DNA from: Liolophura sinensis
Taxonomy: Eukaryota > Mollusca > Polyplacophora > Chitonida > Chitonidae
DNA length: 64,000 nt
Assembly: GCF_032854445.1 (NCBI RefSeq)
Contig: NC_088303.1
Span: 23,073,501-23,137,500, forward strand
Reading direction: 5' to 3'
The notes beneath the pieces are model-generated. The model was not told where the DNA came from. It did no database searches and saw only the letters and a program-made list of their open reading frames with translations. Positions 51,901 to 60,989 of the stretch are shown here, piece by piece (positions within the stretch are counted from its first letter, which is position 1; each line of letters begins with the position of its first letter). The position numbers and the translations under genes are program-made.

Positions 51901-54275
51901 TGATCTCATTACGGACATAATTGTGGTTATATGTTTTCAAATTATACTAGGTCTATTATACTACTAGTATATTCTCAAACATGCAAATTTGGGGGTTCAA
52001 GAAAGCACGTATATTTATATTTTCTTGGCTTTTAATTTACAAAGGGGAGTGAGCCATGGATTAGTGGTGAAAGGTGTTGGCCTTTCTATCGCTCAGACAC
52101 AGGAGGTATGGGCTCAAACCCAGCCTTGGACAGTGAATTTGTAGATTCACAGGAAATCGCTGCTTATAATGGCTAGGTGGCAAAAAGGGGTCGTCAGAAA
52201 CTTACCAGAAGTTGGTGGTTCATGATGTGCAAGCTTCACTTTCTCCACCCATAATACTGATCTCCATTGTATTCAAGTGAAAAATTCTTGAGAATAGTGT
52301 TAAGTAACAATTAAAAATATTAATTAAAAGTTTCTAATTTTAATTCTTGTTTCGATGTTTACTTTTGTGTTAATTATATAACACAGTATTCAAACAGCAG
52401 ATGTTTGACCTGTTTTCCTTCAGTAACATACTTGTGCCTGCCTGAAGACTGCTCCAGAGAGGCCTACCGACATGACGGACATGCTGGCCGACTTATCCAC
52501 CGTAGCCGCCATTTGCACAAGCGCAATGCTGGCCCCTTGTTAGAATCTCCCATGGAGGACACTGCGGTGAATGGCCGTCTTCTTCAGTACTGTAACTTTG
52601 GTCACTCAGGTGAAGAAGGTGAGAAGTCAACAGGAATCAATGCTGAGGAATCACTATTTTAATGATGTGATTGGACAGGAACTACCCAGACATTTTTGTT
52701 TTCAAAGGACTTGTTTGTAGATAACCACAGCTGCTAAACTATAATTGACCCAGGTTAAATTCATCTGTCACAACCAAAAGAACAAGAGTTGGTAATATAA
52801 ATACTGAACCTTTCATTGACTGATTGTGGGGATCATGTAGAAGGAATGAATGTTAATGATGTTCATATATTCTTAAGGTTCTAATTAATGAGTACATGGC
52901 TTAATGAGTAAGGATTCACTCTGCAAAGGGTGCATGGTTTTGTGACAGGCACAAAAATGTTACAGCAGCATATCCCTTCAGCATGTGTTGTCAGGACAGC
53001 AACTTTAGTGCATATTTGCTGCAGACAAATTTTTCAACCATTTATTTAGAAATATGTATTACTGACTCTTCTGTCTTCTCAGGTCAAGGAATCTCAGAAA
53101 ACTATGATCTGGTACAAGTTCATTTACTGCTGAGTCCAGGTCAGAGGTCATTGATATCCACATCCTCAGGCCTTCCAGTTCCCCGCCATAGCTGTCGCCT
53201 TGACAACAAAGCAAAGCATTTTCCAGAGGTTTGGAATTTTATGCAGGAATCCATCTCCTACAAGAAAACTCAACACAACAGAGGTGGTTTTAAGCTTTAT
53301 GATTTGTATCCATGGGGAGCAACGTGTCAACCAGGCCAGCTGCTCCCAGATGGAATTCATCAACTTGTTCTTTTAGGAAAATTTTTGAAGAACGCTTACA
53401 GAGAAAAGTTTCAGGAGATGGGAAGAAACTCTGTGGATGTTCATGCTTTAAGTGCTCCAGATGAAGTCCACTACCAGACTGCAATGGCTTTCTCTCAAGG
53501 ATTTCTAGAGACAAATGATTTCAAGAAGCTTATAGTACAGAAAGCTTTGGAAAATTTTTGTCTAAGAGAAGGTAACCAGAGCTGTAGATGCCAGTATACA
53601 GAGGTTTTAAAGGAACCTGTGGACAGAGCGGTAAAACAGGGACATTTTATGTTCAAACCTGGCCATTCCTCAACCAATCAATTGGCTGAAAAAATAAGCT
53701 GTGATCAGCACTGTGGATCTGTTGTAGAAATCTCACAAAATCTCCTGTTGCGAGCATGCCAGGGTATGAAGTTTTTTTGTAATGCAGGTGCCGACTGTCT
53801 TACGCCTTCACTCATAGCTACATTGATCGAGGAAAATGATTCTTATTGGCAAAACCTTTCAAGGGATACTGTGTTTCGTTCATATGCAAAACTCCATAGC
53901 TACCCATTCCTGAAGAGAATTGTCAACTTTGTCGAGGAAGCATCGAGGACTGGATCACATACAAACAGCATGTATTTATACTCTAGTGAGCATGACTTCT
54001 CCACACAAGTGCTGTCTGCTCTTGGTTTCAAAGTCAGCAGGGCTCCTTCGTATGCCAATCGTCTTGCCTTTGAGATTTGGGTGCAAAAAAGTCGTCTGGG
54101 TGAAAGGAAGCACTTAATCAGAGTGTTGCATGATGGGATAGATGTGACGCCAAGTCTGCCATTTTGCAGAAACCGTCTAGTTGATGGTCTTTGCAAAGTA
54201 AAGTTTCTTATTGACTACCTTAAGGGTGAGATATTGTCACATCAGACAAGTTATGGAGAAGCTTGTAAGTCCTAA
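48696..54275 (+). CDS. PXYLP1: PXYLP1-like histidine acid phosphatase family protein, probably a pseudophosphatase (three exons)
   Basis: The coding exons 48696-48945, 52424-52618 and 53083-54275 join into 1638 nt (545 residues plus TAA). Both introns are GT-AG and phase 1. The protein has a basic and polar cytosolic part (1-66), one membrane segment (about 67-89, split by intron 1), a stem containing LLQYCN, then a histidine acid phosphatase fold (about 155-540). Known for the family: vertebrate PXYLP1 is a Golgi type II protein that removes phosphate from xylose in the proteoglycan linkage region. Seen here: the C-terminal HD pair is kept (H452-D453 within SSEHD), as are a LLPDGIHQL-like helix and the DGIDVT strand. 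The RHGxR site reads S166-P-G-Q-R170, so the nucleophilic His and first Arg are gone, and the later pocket Arg aligns with V277. Sequons lie at N313, N400 and N406. Family membership is strong; orthology to PXYLP1 rather than a paralogue, and loss of activity, are inference. Confidence 0.85.
51070..51236 (+). mobile_element. SINE-A copy, 5'-truncated, in intron 1 of the PXYLP1-like gene
   Basis: The 3' part of SINE-A from tcgtatgtgggaaggtctg to the AAAT tail, in the same orientation as the gene. No clear target duplication. Confidence 0.8.
52045..52320 (+). mobile_element. Diverged tRNA-derived SINE (SINE-C) in intron 1
   Basis: A tRNA-like head with an A-box-like tggattagtggtgaaagg and a B-box-like ggctcaaaccc, then a body ending ttcaagtgaaaaattcttg and gtgttaagtaac, related to the SINE-A tail. 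It is an older or separate subfamily and ends about 100 bp before exon 2. Confidence 0.6.
52424..52618 (+). CDS. PXYLP1: Exon 2 of PXYLP1-like gene: end of membrane segment and luminal stem
   Basis: The acceptor is a pyrimidine run ending in CAG at 52421-52423. The exon completes the membrane segment (TYLCLP), then gives a charged stem and the motif LLQYCN, which matches LLYCN upstream of the catalytic domain in vertebrate PXYLP1. Two donors are possible and both keep phase 1: AAG before GTGAGA at 52619 (preferred) and CAG before GTGAAG at 52610. They differ by three codons (GEE). Confidence 0.75.
52619..53082 (+). other. Intron 2 of PXYLP1-like gene
   Basis: A phase-1 GT-AG intron of 464 bp. 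Part of it is open in the frame of exon 3, which makes a naive open reading frame begin at 52983, but the acceptor at 53082 and the match of exon 2 to the family favour splicing. Confidence 0.7.
53083..54275 (+). CDS. PXYLP1: Exon 3 of PXYLP1-like gene: whole phosphatase-like domain
   Basis: A single large exon starts after the acceptor ttctgtcttctcag (AG at 53081-53082) and runs to TAA at 54273. The reading frame is open further upstream to 52983 only because intron 2 lacks stops there; that stretch is not needed. It carries the degenerate SPGQR site, the LLPDGIHQLVLLGKFLKNAY segment, the region where the second pocket Arg should be (DEVHYQT), paired cysteines, the SSEHD motif and the terminal SYGEAC that matches the PXYLP1 C-terminus. 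A GTAAGT donor-like site overlaps the last codons at 54265, so an alternative C-terminus is possible. Confidence 0.9.
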
Positions 54276-54334
54276 TTATTATTTCCAACATCACCACAAC
54301 CTGGATTCGACAGAAACATCATATGATATTGATG

Positions 54335-54670
54335 GACCATGATGGCTTGATTACTCCACCATGATGGCTTGATGACTCCACCATGATGGCTTGACTCCAC
54401 CATGATGGCTTGATGACTTCACCATGATGCTGTGATGATTCCACCATGATGCTGTGGTGATTCCATGATGGCTTGAAGACTCCACCATGATGGCTTGATG
54501 ACTCCACCATGATGGCTTGATGACTCCATGGTGGCTTGTTGACTCCACCATGTTGGCTTGTTGACTTCACCGTGATGGCGATGCTTTGGTGACTCCACGA
54601 TGATGCTTTGACAACTCCATTATGTTGGCGTGACAACTCCATGGTGCTGTGATGATTCTAATATGATGGC
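54335..54670. repeat. Minisatellite, unit about 22 bp, just after the phosphatase stop
   Basis: Units ccatgatggcttgatgactc plus ca, about 14 copies. Minus-strand His/Ser-rich open frames result from the repeat. It starts 60 bp after the TAA, so it would be in the 3' UTR unless spliced out. Confidence 0.92.
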
Positions 54671-55879
54671 TTGATGTTTTTGCGGTAATGCTGTGATAAC
54701 TCGATCATAATGCAGTGAAAACACTGGCCACCCCAGGGTGATGTTTTACAAAGCTAGCGTAATTTGCGCCTCAATCAACATCCAAGACAACACATATTAC
54801 AGATATGCATGTACATCACTGTGATGCAAACTTACAACAGCTTTGTAAAACCTGCCCAAGGAGTGTACATGTGTTTGTGCAGGTCTGCGTATATAGGGCT
54901 GGTATGACTAGTATGGGATTCAGCATTAAGTATGCTGTACAGCAGCTCTGTGGACAGCAGTTCTCTCTACAGTAGTTCTCTGTACAGCAGTTTTGCTGAA
55001 GTTGTAGTGACAGGAAAATTCTTGACAACTTCTCCCTAATACAACTTCAATCCTTTGACCTGATAAATTTAACTGTGCTCTCTGGTAGGTGATGCAATTT
55101 GACCTCTCTGTGGATGCTGTTTTTAAAGATCTGCTATCTAACCCTGGGGAAAGTGTCTCTGCTGTTTGTTTGATATTTTTTGATTAGCCATCTTTCCGTT
55201 TTGTATGAAAGCTGTTTCGTCACCTTGAACTTAAAATAATAGTAGAATGGTGTGCAGCTGTGCATTTGCCATTTATAGCAAATTTTTTTCGCAAGGTTCA
55301 CTTTTTTGATTACGTTGAACAAATTCATCGTGTAGTGTTACATGTTACACAACAGTGAACTGAACAGAGGCCTCTTAGACTATGCCTTCACACTGAACTA
55401 CTTTCAGCAATCATATAGACCTGAAGTTCCATGACTATTGCAGCATCTTTGCATCTTATTACATCTTCTGGGCTCTCTACTGTGCTCACAGCCACAATCT
55501 GACAGAAAACACAGCGTCAGGTAGCTGTTAGGAATTTTGCTGATTCATTGTACACAAAAATGTAAACAGTGTGAACAATTGCTGGAGTATAAATTTACCC
55601 AGTGCCCTTTCTGCACTCTGTCATTATCTGCTGTACAGTTGACCTTCTTATGATTTACATTTTTTTGGTAAGTAAGACAGTTTGTGGCAAAAGAGTAAAG
55701 GCAACAAAACTATGTGTAGGAAAGTACATTTGACATATTCACATATAGGGCAGCAATATAAAAAAGTATTTTTGATAAAGTTCATAGAGATCACTTCTAA
55801 TTTAAATTCTGAAGAGAATTTAATGAAGGAGAGTGTGAAATGAAGACACTGTTATTTTCTGAAGCCTTCTTGTGTTGGG

Positions 55880-56290
55880 GGTAGACCTTTGAAATTTTAA
55901 TTCTTTGTATACATTTGGTCTGCAAGTAGACCTGTGAAATTTGAATTCCTGGTGTACATTTGGTCTACATGTAGACCTTTGAAATTTGAATGCCGTGTGT
56001 AGATTTGGTGTACAAGTACTAGTAGACCTGTGAAATTTGAATTCCCGGTGTACGTTTGGTCTACAGGTAGACCTTTGAAATTTGAATGCCGTGTGTAGAT
56101 TTGGTCTACAGGTAGACCTTTGAAATTTGAATGCCGTGTGTAGATTTGGTGTACAAGTACTAGAAGACCTGTGAAATTTGAATTCCCGGTGTACGTTTGG
56201 TCTACAGGTAGACCTTTGAAATTTGAATGCCATGTGTAGATTTGGTGTACAAGTACTAGTAGACCTGTGAAATTTGAATTTAGCAAGTAC
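55880..56290. repeat. Minisatellite, unit 45 bp
   Basis: Units gtagacctttgaaatttgaa, tgccgtgtgtagatttggtc and tacag, with a 51-bp variant that adds tactag. Because 45 is a multiple of three, the minus strand stays open for 161 codons. Confidence 0.93.
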
Positions 56291-57305
56291 TTTGGACTGA
56301 CCCAACTATGTTCCACAATTATGGGTTGAAAACAAAACTCCATGTAGATATGTTTTCAAAACACTAGTTAATATTTGGTGAATAGTCTTGTTCAAATACT
56401 AATAAGCCACATTATATGTATAAAGTTGTGTATACAGTGTAGATATATGTTAATTCTGCCTTTGAGTGTAGCAGTGGTGCATGCAATCAAATAGCAGAGT
56501 GTGTAACTGAACATCCCCATCACACGTGAAATGCTGGATGGTATGTCTTCTATTTACTAACTTGAGCCCTACCTCCAGGGATATTTATGCTCAATGTGTC
56601 ATAACCCATCACTTCTAAAACAGCAACCACATTTTTGACGTTCAGAATCAAAACAAGTCCAGAAGTAGGAGTGGGTTTCTGTGCTTTGGAATTGACCTTA
56701 ATGCACATTGTGCTTAGGGTTGCAAATGTGTTGGAAATAGAAATTTCCCAACCTTTCTGTAAATTTTTTAGTTGTTTAAATTTTCAAGGTGTCTTGAATC
56801 AGAGTAGTATATTTATGTTGTGGCTGTCAAAATTGCTTTGTTGCATAAGTTTTATGAGCGTGTGAAATATTTTATAAATTTGTTTTAACTAATGTGTAAA
56901 ATTAAACTTTTTAGTTCGTACACTCGAAAAAAATTTGCCTGTGAACAGATTAGTAAATCAAAAGACATTTTTCTCATTCAACTCATTTGCTTATGCGTGC
57001 ATTTGGAAATTCATATCGCTCCTATTTTGTTAGGCAGTTTTGTTTTGCCTTATCTATCTGATTTATATTGTCAAAACCCAGAATTTTGTCAGCTTAGGTG
57101 TCTTTTGAAAACTTAATTTCTGACTGCAGTCTATGGTTTCCCAGAGAGCCTAATTGCATCAGCTACTGGTGTATTTTACTGGTACATGTACTTTAATATT
57201 TCTGTGGGCTTAAGGCTAGGTTGGAGGGAGTGGGGAAAAAATGAGAGTTAATGTACATGCAGGTACAGTATATACAGTAGTACATGTAGTGTTTGTTTTT
57301 TTGCA

Positions 57306-57362
57306 CGTCATCGTCCTAGGACTGAAATATTGTTGAGTACGACATAAAACCCAAAGCACACA
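57306..57362 (+). mobile_element. SINE-B 3' fragment
   Basis: The sequence cgtcatcgtcctaggactga then ttgagtacgacataaaaccc matches the tail of SINE-B. It is 5'-truncated and lies 240 bp upstream of the acceptor-like site at 57605. Confidence 0.55.
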
Positions 57363-57635
57363 TCTATTCTTTACTTACTTGAACTTAAAGAGCATGTCAT
57401 GAAAGTATGACGTACATAAATGAATTGACTTGAATCAGGAAACGGCATTTTAGACATGGATTGTTTGACATGGTGTTTAATCTTGTGTGATATTCCAAAA
57501 TATGTGACATATGCTATAACAACGTAGCATTCACATGCATAATGTGTTGAATTTTTTGAAAGTTTAATTTGTGTTAATATTTGATAATAGAAGTTCTTGT
57601 TTCAGGACTTACATGTATTTATGCCTATGATGTCC

Positions 57636-57670
57636 TTTACACATCATTTCCAGTGAGAATTATGTGTATG
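57636..57670 (+). promoter_or_regulatory. IRE-like hairpin 1
   Basis: Lower stem TACACAT/ATGTGTA, unpaired C at 57645, upper stem ATTTC/GAATT with one U-U mismatch, loop CAGUGA (57651-57656). It is preceded by gatgtcc, the degenerate form of the gatgcc prefix that most copies share. It lies 31 bp downstream of an acceptor-like ttcttgtttcag ending at 57605. Confidence 0.5.
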
Positions 57671-58089
57671 AGTCTTGTGTTTAGAATGAGGTGTGCTGTT
57701 GTTGTTGGTACAAGGAATTGTACATGTACATATATCTGTATGCCCGGTCTTAAAGTTGAGATTCCATTGATGTGCTGTTAAAGTCACTAGACACATTAGT
57801 ACATGTAAAACGTTTTTCAAATTGATGATTCTACAGAATTGAACCACATGTTGCATGTAGTTTGAAAATAATTCTACGGAATTAAATGCACCGCATGTTG
57901 GTTTAAAATTCATTCTACAATAATGAAGTACATGTGCATGGAATTTTTGACTTCGTACATGTGCATTTGTCTGTATGACTACTTATCCCTGTGTCCTTGG
58001 GCATATAAGACTTCCTGTATTTTCCAGGAGATTTCATCTTGTATTTACTGGTGTGAATTTTGCATGTGAGAAAAATGGTATTGATGCCG

Positions 58090-58124
58090 TCTACACATCA
58101 ATTCCAGTGTGATTTATGTGTGGA
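58090..58124 (+). promoter_or_regulatory. IRE-like hairpin 2
   Basis: Nine-pair lower stem TCTACACAT/ATGTGTGGA including one G-U wobble, unpaired C at 58099, upper stem AATTC/GATTT with one U-U mismatch, loop CAGUGU. Confidence 0.5.
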
Positions 58125-58189
58125 TTTTGACAGTGTCCATAAAAAGACTGATGCAGACTTCTCATTTTCTACTTTTTTGTGCTGCTGTA

Positions 58190-58256
58190 TGCTTCTTGCA
58201 CCTGGTGCTGTATGCTTCTTGCACCTGGTGCTGTATGCTACAGGAACCTGGTGCAT
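58190..58256. repeat. Short tandem repeat, unit 23 bp, three copies
   Basis: Units tgctgtatgcttcttgcacc plus tgg, lying between IRE-like hairpins 2 and 3 and ending just before an AATAAA. Confidence 0.85.
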
Positions 58257-58260
58257 GTAA

Positions 58261-58266
58261 AATAAA
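58261..58266 (+). terminator. Candidate polyadenylation signal AATAAA
   Basis: The first canonical AATAAA on the plus strand that I found after the phosphatase stop codon. It lies inside the hairpin array, after hairpin 2, so using it or skipping it would change how many hairpins a transcript carries. Confidence 0.25.
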
Positions 58267-58556
58267 TGGTGATTTTTTAGAAAAAACTGGATAGGTTTCA
58301 TTTATCCAAAATTAAACTGAATGATATCTTTGGGATTTGAAAAAAATATTGTTAATTTGCATAAAAATAGAAAGAAGAAAAAAGTTTATCATGAGCATTT
58401 TGTAAAGATTTCCATGTCAGTGATGTTGGATTCTGGTTATTTTGGTACAGTTTTTTTTCCCTTTTAGTGTTTTAAGTGTGCTACTGGTGATTGTATGAAT
58501 TATGACTAATCAATTGTAAGTTTGAAACTTGTTATTGTTATTGTTATGGTGCCTTT

Positions 58557-58587
58557 TACACATCAGTGCCAGTGAGTATTATGTGTG
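58557..58587 (+). promoter_or_regulatory. IRE-like hairpin 3, fully paired upper stem
   Basis: Lower stem TACACAT/ATGTGTG (seven pairs with one wobble), unpaired C at 58564, upper stem AGTGC/GTATT paired throughout (two G-U wobbles), loop CAGUGA at 58570-58575. It meets every element of the canonical iron-responsive element layout. Confidence 0.55.
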
Positions 58588-58835
58588 TTAGGTGATGCGG
58601 TGAATATTTCTGAATAGCTCTAATATTGTGAGATACAATTTATGTCTAGTTTTTGCTTTGCTGTTTGAATTGTTTTCATGTGATGCTTTTCAAACATGAA
58701 ATACATGCTGTACTTAGAAAGGTAATTAAAAATGCTGTGGTGATGATCTCATAATGATCAAATCTCCTAAAGTATAGGTTTCTGTTCGCTAATTAGCATA
58801 TGCTAGTAATATTATTTTTGACATTTAAGGTGCTA

Positions 58836-58870
58836 TGTCCACATCAGTTCCAGAGAGTATTATGTGGACA
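58836..58870 (+). promoter_or_regulatory. IRE-like hairpin 4, covarying lower stem
   Basis: Nine perfect Watson-Crick pairs TGTCCACAT/ATGTGGACA. Relative to the other copies two pairs changed on both sides (A-U to C-G and U-A to G-C). Unpaired C at 58845, upper stem AGTTC/GTATT with one mismatch, loop CAGAGA: the U of CAGUGN is lost but the C1-G5 pair is kept. Confidence 0.45.
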
Positions 58871-58982
58871 ACCTCATTCAGATCTGCTATATCACATATT
58901 ATATGTGTTGCCACATTTAGTGTTTTTCTTATAAAAGTATATATATATAAATGTGTGTTCGTATATTTTTTTGTTGTTTTTT

Positions 58983-59013
58983 TACATTTCAAATCCAGTG
59001 TGATTTAAATGCA
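58983..59013 (+). promoter_or_regulatory. IRE-like hairpin 5, textbook upper stem and loop
   Basis: Lower stem TACATTT/AAATGCA has six of seven pairs, two of them compensatory relative to the family. There is an unpaired C at 58990, a perfect Watson-Crick upper stem AAATC/GATTT and loop CAGUGU at 58996-59001. It has diverged most in sequence, lacking the gatgcc prefix, yet has the best structure. Confidence 0.5.
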
Positions 59014-59211
59014 TTTGAGTCACTAATTGGATGTTTATATTATCCATGTCAAGTGTCTGCTATGTTTTATTAACTAAAGTTCCCATCATGCACTTGTGTG
59101 TCATTAATTTTACATATATGTTAGGTATGTTATTTACAGTTTTATGTTTATTTCTAAGAACCAATACTATACATTTATCATAGACAAAGATAGTGCTGTG
59201 TTGATGCTGTT

Positions 59212-59242
59212 TACACATCAATTCCAGTGTGATTTATGTGTA
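59212..59242 (+). promoter_or_regulatory. IRE-like hairpin 6
   Basis: Lower stem TACACAT/ATGTGTA of seven pairs, unpaired C at 59219, upper stem AATTC/GATTT with one U-U mismatch, loop CAGUGU. It is almost identical to hairpin 2 in the hairpin core while the flanks differ. Confidence 0.5.
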
Positions 59243-59329
59243 TTAAGCTATGCTATGGACAGCCTATTATGTATGTATATCCCACATATTTTAAGTATTG
59301 TTTTTGACCATACCATCAATGATGCCTTT

Positions 59330-59360
59330 TACACATCAATTCCAGTGTGTCTTATGTGTA
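59330..59360 (+). promoter_or_regulatory. IRE-like hairpin 7
   Basis: Lower stem TACACAT/ATGTGTA of seven pairs, unpaired C at 59337, loop CAGUGU at 59343-59348. The upper stem AATTC/GTCTT has two mismatches, so an IRP would be expected to bind weakly if at all. Confidence 0.4.
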
Positions 59361-59447
59361 TTGGACATATGAAACTTAACCAAATGTGTATATCCTATAT
59401 CTCATTTTGTAAAAAGTATTTTTGAGACATACTTGTCATTGATGCCT

Positions 59448-59482
59448 TTTACACATCAATTCCAGTGTGTTTTATGTGTAAG
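59448..59482 (+). promoter_or_regulatory. IRE-like hairpin 8
   Basis: Lower stem TTTACACAT/ATGTGTAAG of nine pairs including one wobble, unpaired C at 59457, loop CAGUGU. The upper stem AATTC/GTTTT has two U-U mismatches. The 23-base core including the gatgcc prefix matches hairpin 7. Confidence 0.4.
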
Positions 59483-59519
59483 GTAAATGTATCTCGTAGT
59501 AAATTAATCGAGTGGTGAA

Positions 59520-59745
59520 GCATGCATTAACTACAAATGAACTCCAGAGAGTTGTGTGGTTTGCATGATATCACACATGAGCTCCAGACAGAGTTACATG
59601 TTATTTATGATATCACACAAATTAACTCCAGAGAGTTGTGTGGTTTGCATGATATCACACATGAGCTCCAAACAGTTAAGTGTTAGGCAGGAGACACCAA
59701 ACATGAGCTCCAGAGAGAGTTACAGGTCTACATGATATTGCGCAC
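59520..59745. repeat. Tandem repeat of about 49/98 bp with stem-loop, inside the hairpin array
   Basis: Units contain ctccagagagttgtgtggtt and tgcatgatatcacacatgag. One copy forms CACACAA (59614-59620) and TTGTGTG (59636-59642) around a 15-nt loop with CCAGAGAG, close to the loop of hairpin 4. It may be a derived branch of the same family. Confidence 0.7.
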
Positions 59746-59874
59746 GCTATTTTTTGTTTGGAAACTGGTGAAAATAATTTGTAATACAATAATATTGTCA
59801 TATACATCATGGTGTTGATAAGTGTACTTTGTATGTCTTACTTGCATTTAAATGTCCTCTGCCACAAGATGCCC

Positions 59875-59909
59875 TTTACACATCAATCCCAGTGTGTTTT
59901 ATGTGGAAG
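59875..59909 (+). promoter_or_regulatory. IRE-like hairpin 9
   Basis: Lower stem CACAT/ATGTG, then one A-G mismatch and further pairs, unpaired C at 59884, upper stem AATCC/GTTTT with two mismatches, loop CAGUGU. It shares about 30 bp of upstream flank (gccacaagatgccc) with hairpin 10, so the pair arose by a recent duplication of about 110 bp. Confidence 0.35.
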
Positions 59910-59984
59910 GCATTTTTTTGATAAGATACGCGTAGCATTGTTATGTTTTGAAGGATTTAAATGCACTTTGCCACAAGATGCCCT

Positions 59985-60017
59985 TTACACATCAATCCCA
60001 GTGTGTGTTATGTGTAA
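59985..60017 (+). promoter_or_regulatory. IRE-like hairpin 10
   Basis: Lower stem TTACACAT/ATGTGTAA of eight pairs, unpaired C at 59993, upper stem AATCC/GTGTT with one mismatch and one wobble, loop CAGUGU at 59999-60004. Confidence 0.45.
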
Positions 60018-60054
60018 CATTGTCATCTGTGGTTTTAGCTATCATAATTTGCCC

Positions 60055-60500
60055 TTTACATATATGTATAGACATAAACCCCAAACATACATGCATACAT
60101 GTACAGACATAAACCCCAAACATTCATGCATATATGTACAGACATAAACCCCAAACATACATGTATAGACAAAACCCCCAAACATACATGCGTACATGTA
60201 TAGACGTAAACCCCAAACATACATGCCTACATGTATAGACAAAAACCCCAAACATACATTCATACATGTATAGACGTAAACCCCAAACATACATGCATTC
60301 ATGTTCAGACATAAACCCCAAACATACATTTATAGACGTAAACCCCAAACATACATGCATTCGTGTACAGACATAAACCCCAAACATACATGTACAGACG
60401 TAAACCCCAAACATACATGCATACATGTATAGACACAAATTTCAAACCTGCATTGTACATGCATACATGTTTAGACATAAACCCCAAATATACATGTATC
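60055..60500. repeat. Minisatellite, unit 34-35 bp (some shorter)
   Basis: Units acatgtatagacataaaccc followed by caaacatacatgcat, about 13 copies, starting within 40 bp of the last IRE-like hairpin. Confidence 0.93.
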
Positions 60501-60989
60501 AAGCAGATTGTGTTTTATTTGAGTTTGGAAATGTGTATGAAATTCCCTACCCATGGACTGTTTGTATGCACAAATATACATTAGCATACATTACGTTAGC
60601 ATTTCAGGTCAGATGATATTGTCACCAAATGTACACCATACAGGTAGATAGGATACCACATTGAATGTAGTCTGCTGATTGAATTGTCACTGTGGGCATT
60701 ATTCACGTGCAGGTCCTAAGTACATATATGTATGTATGTTGTATTTAAAGTTCTAATAAGTCTTTAAACAATTAAATTTACCAGTGCCAGTTAGATTTCT
60801 TCTTGCCCTTTTAAACAAATGTTGTAATGGTTTGGTTTTTGTCAGACTCTGTTTTAAATGCTGTTTTATTATTTTGGTTTCAAAAAGCAAGATACATTTG
60901 AATACTGTCTGTGAAACACATGGTGCATTATGTGAAGCTGTGAAACCATGCCATGTGGACATGCATAGTATTATCAAGGCATTGCGCCA

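Larger units (their letters stand above)
48946..52423 (+). other. Intron 1 of PXYLP1-like gene
   Basis: A phase-1 GT-AG intron of 3478 bp. It contains a 5'-truncated SINE-A copy near 51.08-51.23 kb and a diverged SINE (SINE-C) at about 52.05-52.32 kb. I see no further exon in it. Confidence 0.7.
54276..57604 (+). other. Region downstream of the PXYLP1-like stop codon; possible long 3' UTR or 3' UTR intron
   Basis: There is no recognisable gene. It contains two minisatellites (54335-54670 and 55880-56290) and a SINE-B 3' fragment (57306-57362). I found no AATAAA on the plus strand here, only an ATTAAA at about 56901. An acceptor-like site ends it at 57605. Spliced from the donor-like GTAAGT at 54265 it would create TGA at the junction and bring the hairpin array into the 3' UTR. 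That model is inference. Confidence 0.35.

Noticed and set aside
55820-56343. Minus-strand 161-codon and 148-codon repeat proteins
   Set aside because: The 45-bp unit is a multiple of three without minus-strand stops; two frames are open at once, as expected of a repeat.
57629-60020. Reading the ten hairpin copies as repeated micro-exons (frame D-A-F-Y-T-S-I-P-V)
   Set aside because: Two copies have TGA in that frame, and consistent splice sites do not flank the units, while the stems covary; RNA structure explains the pattern better.
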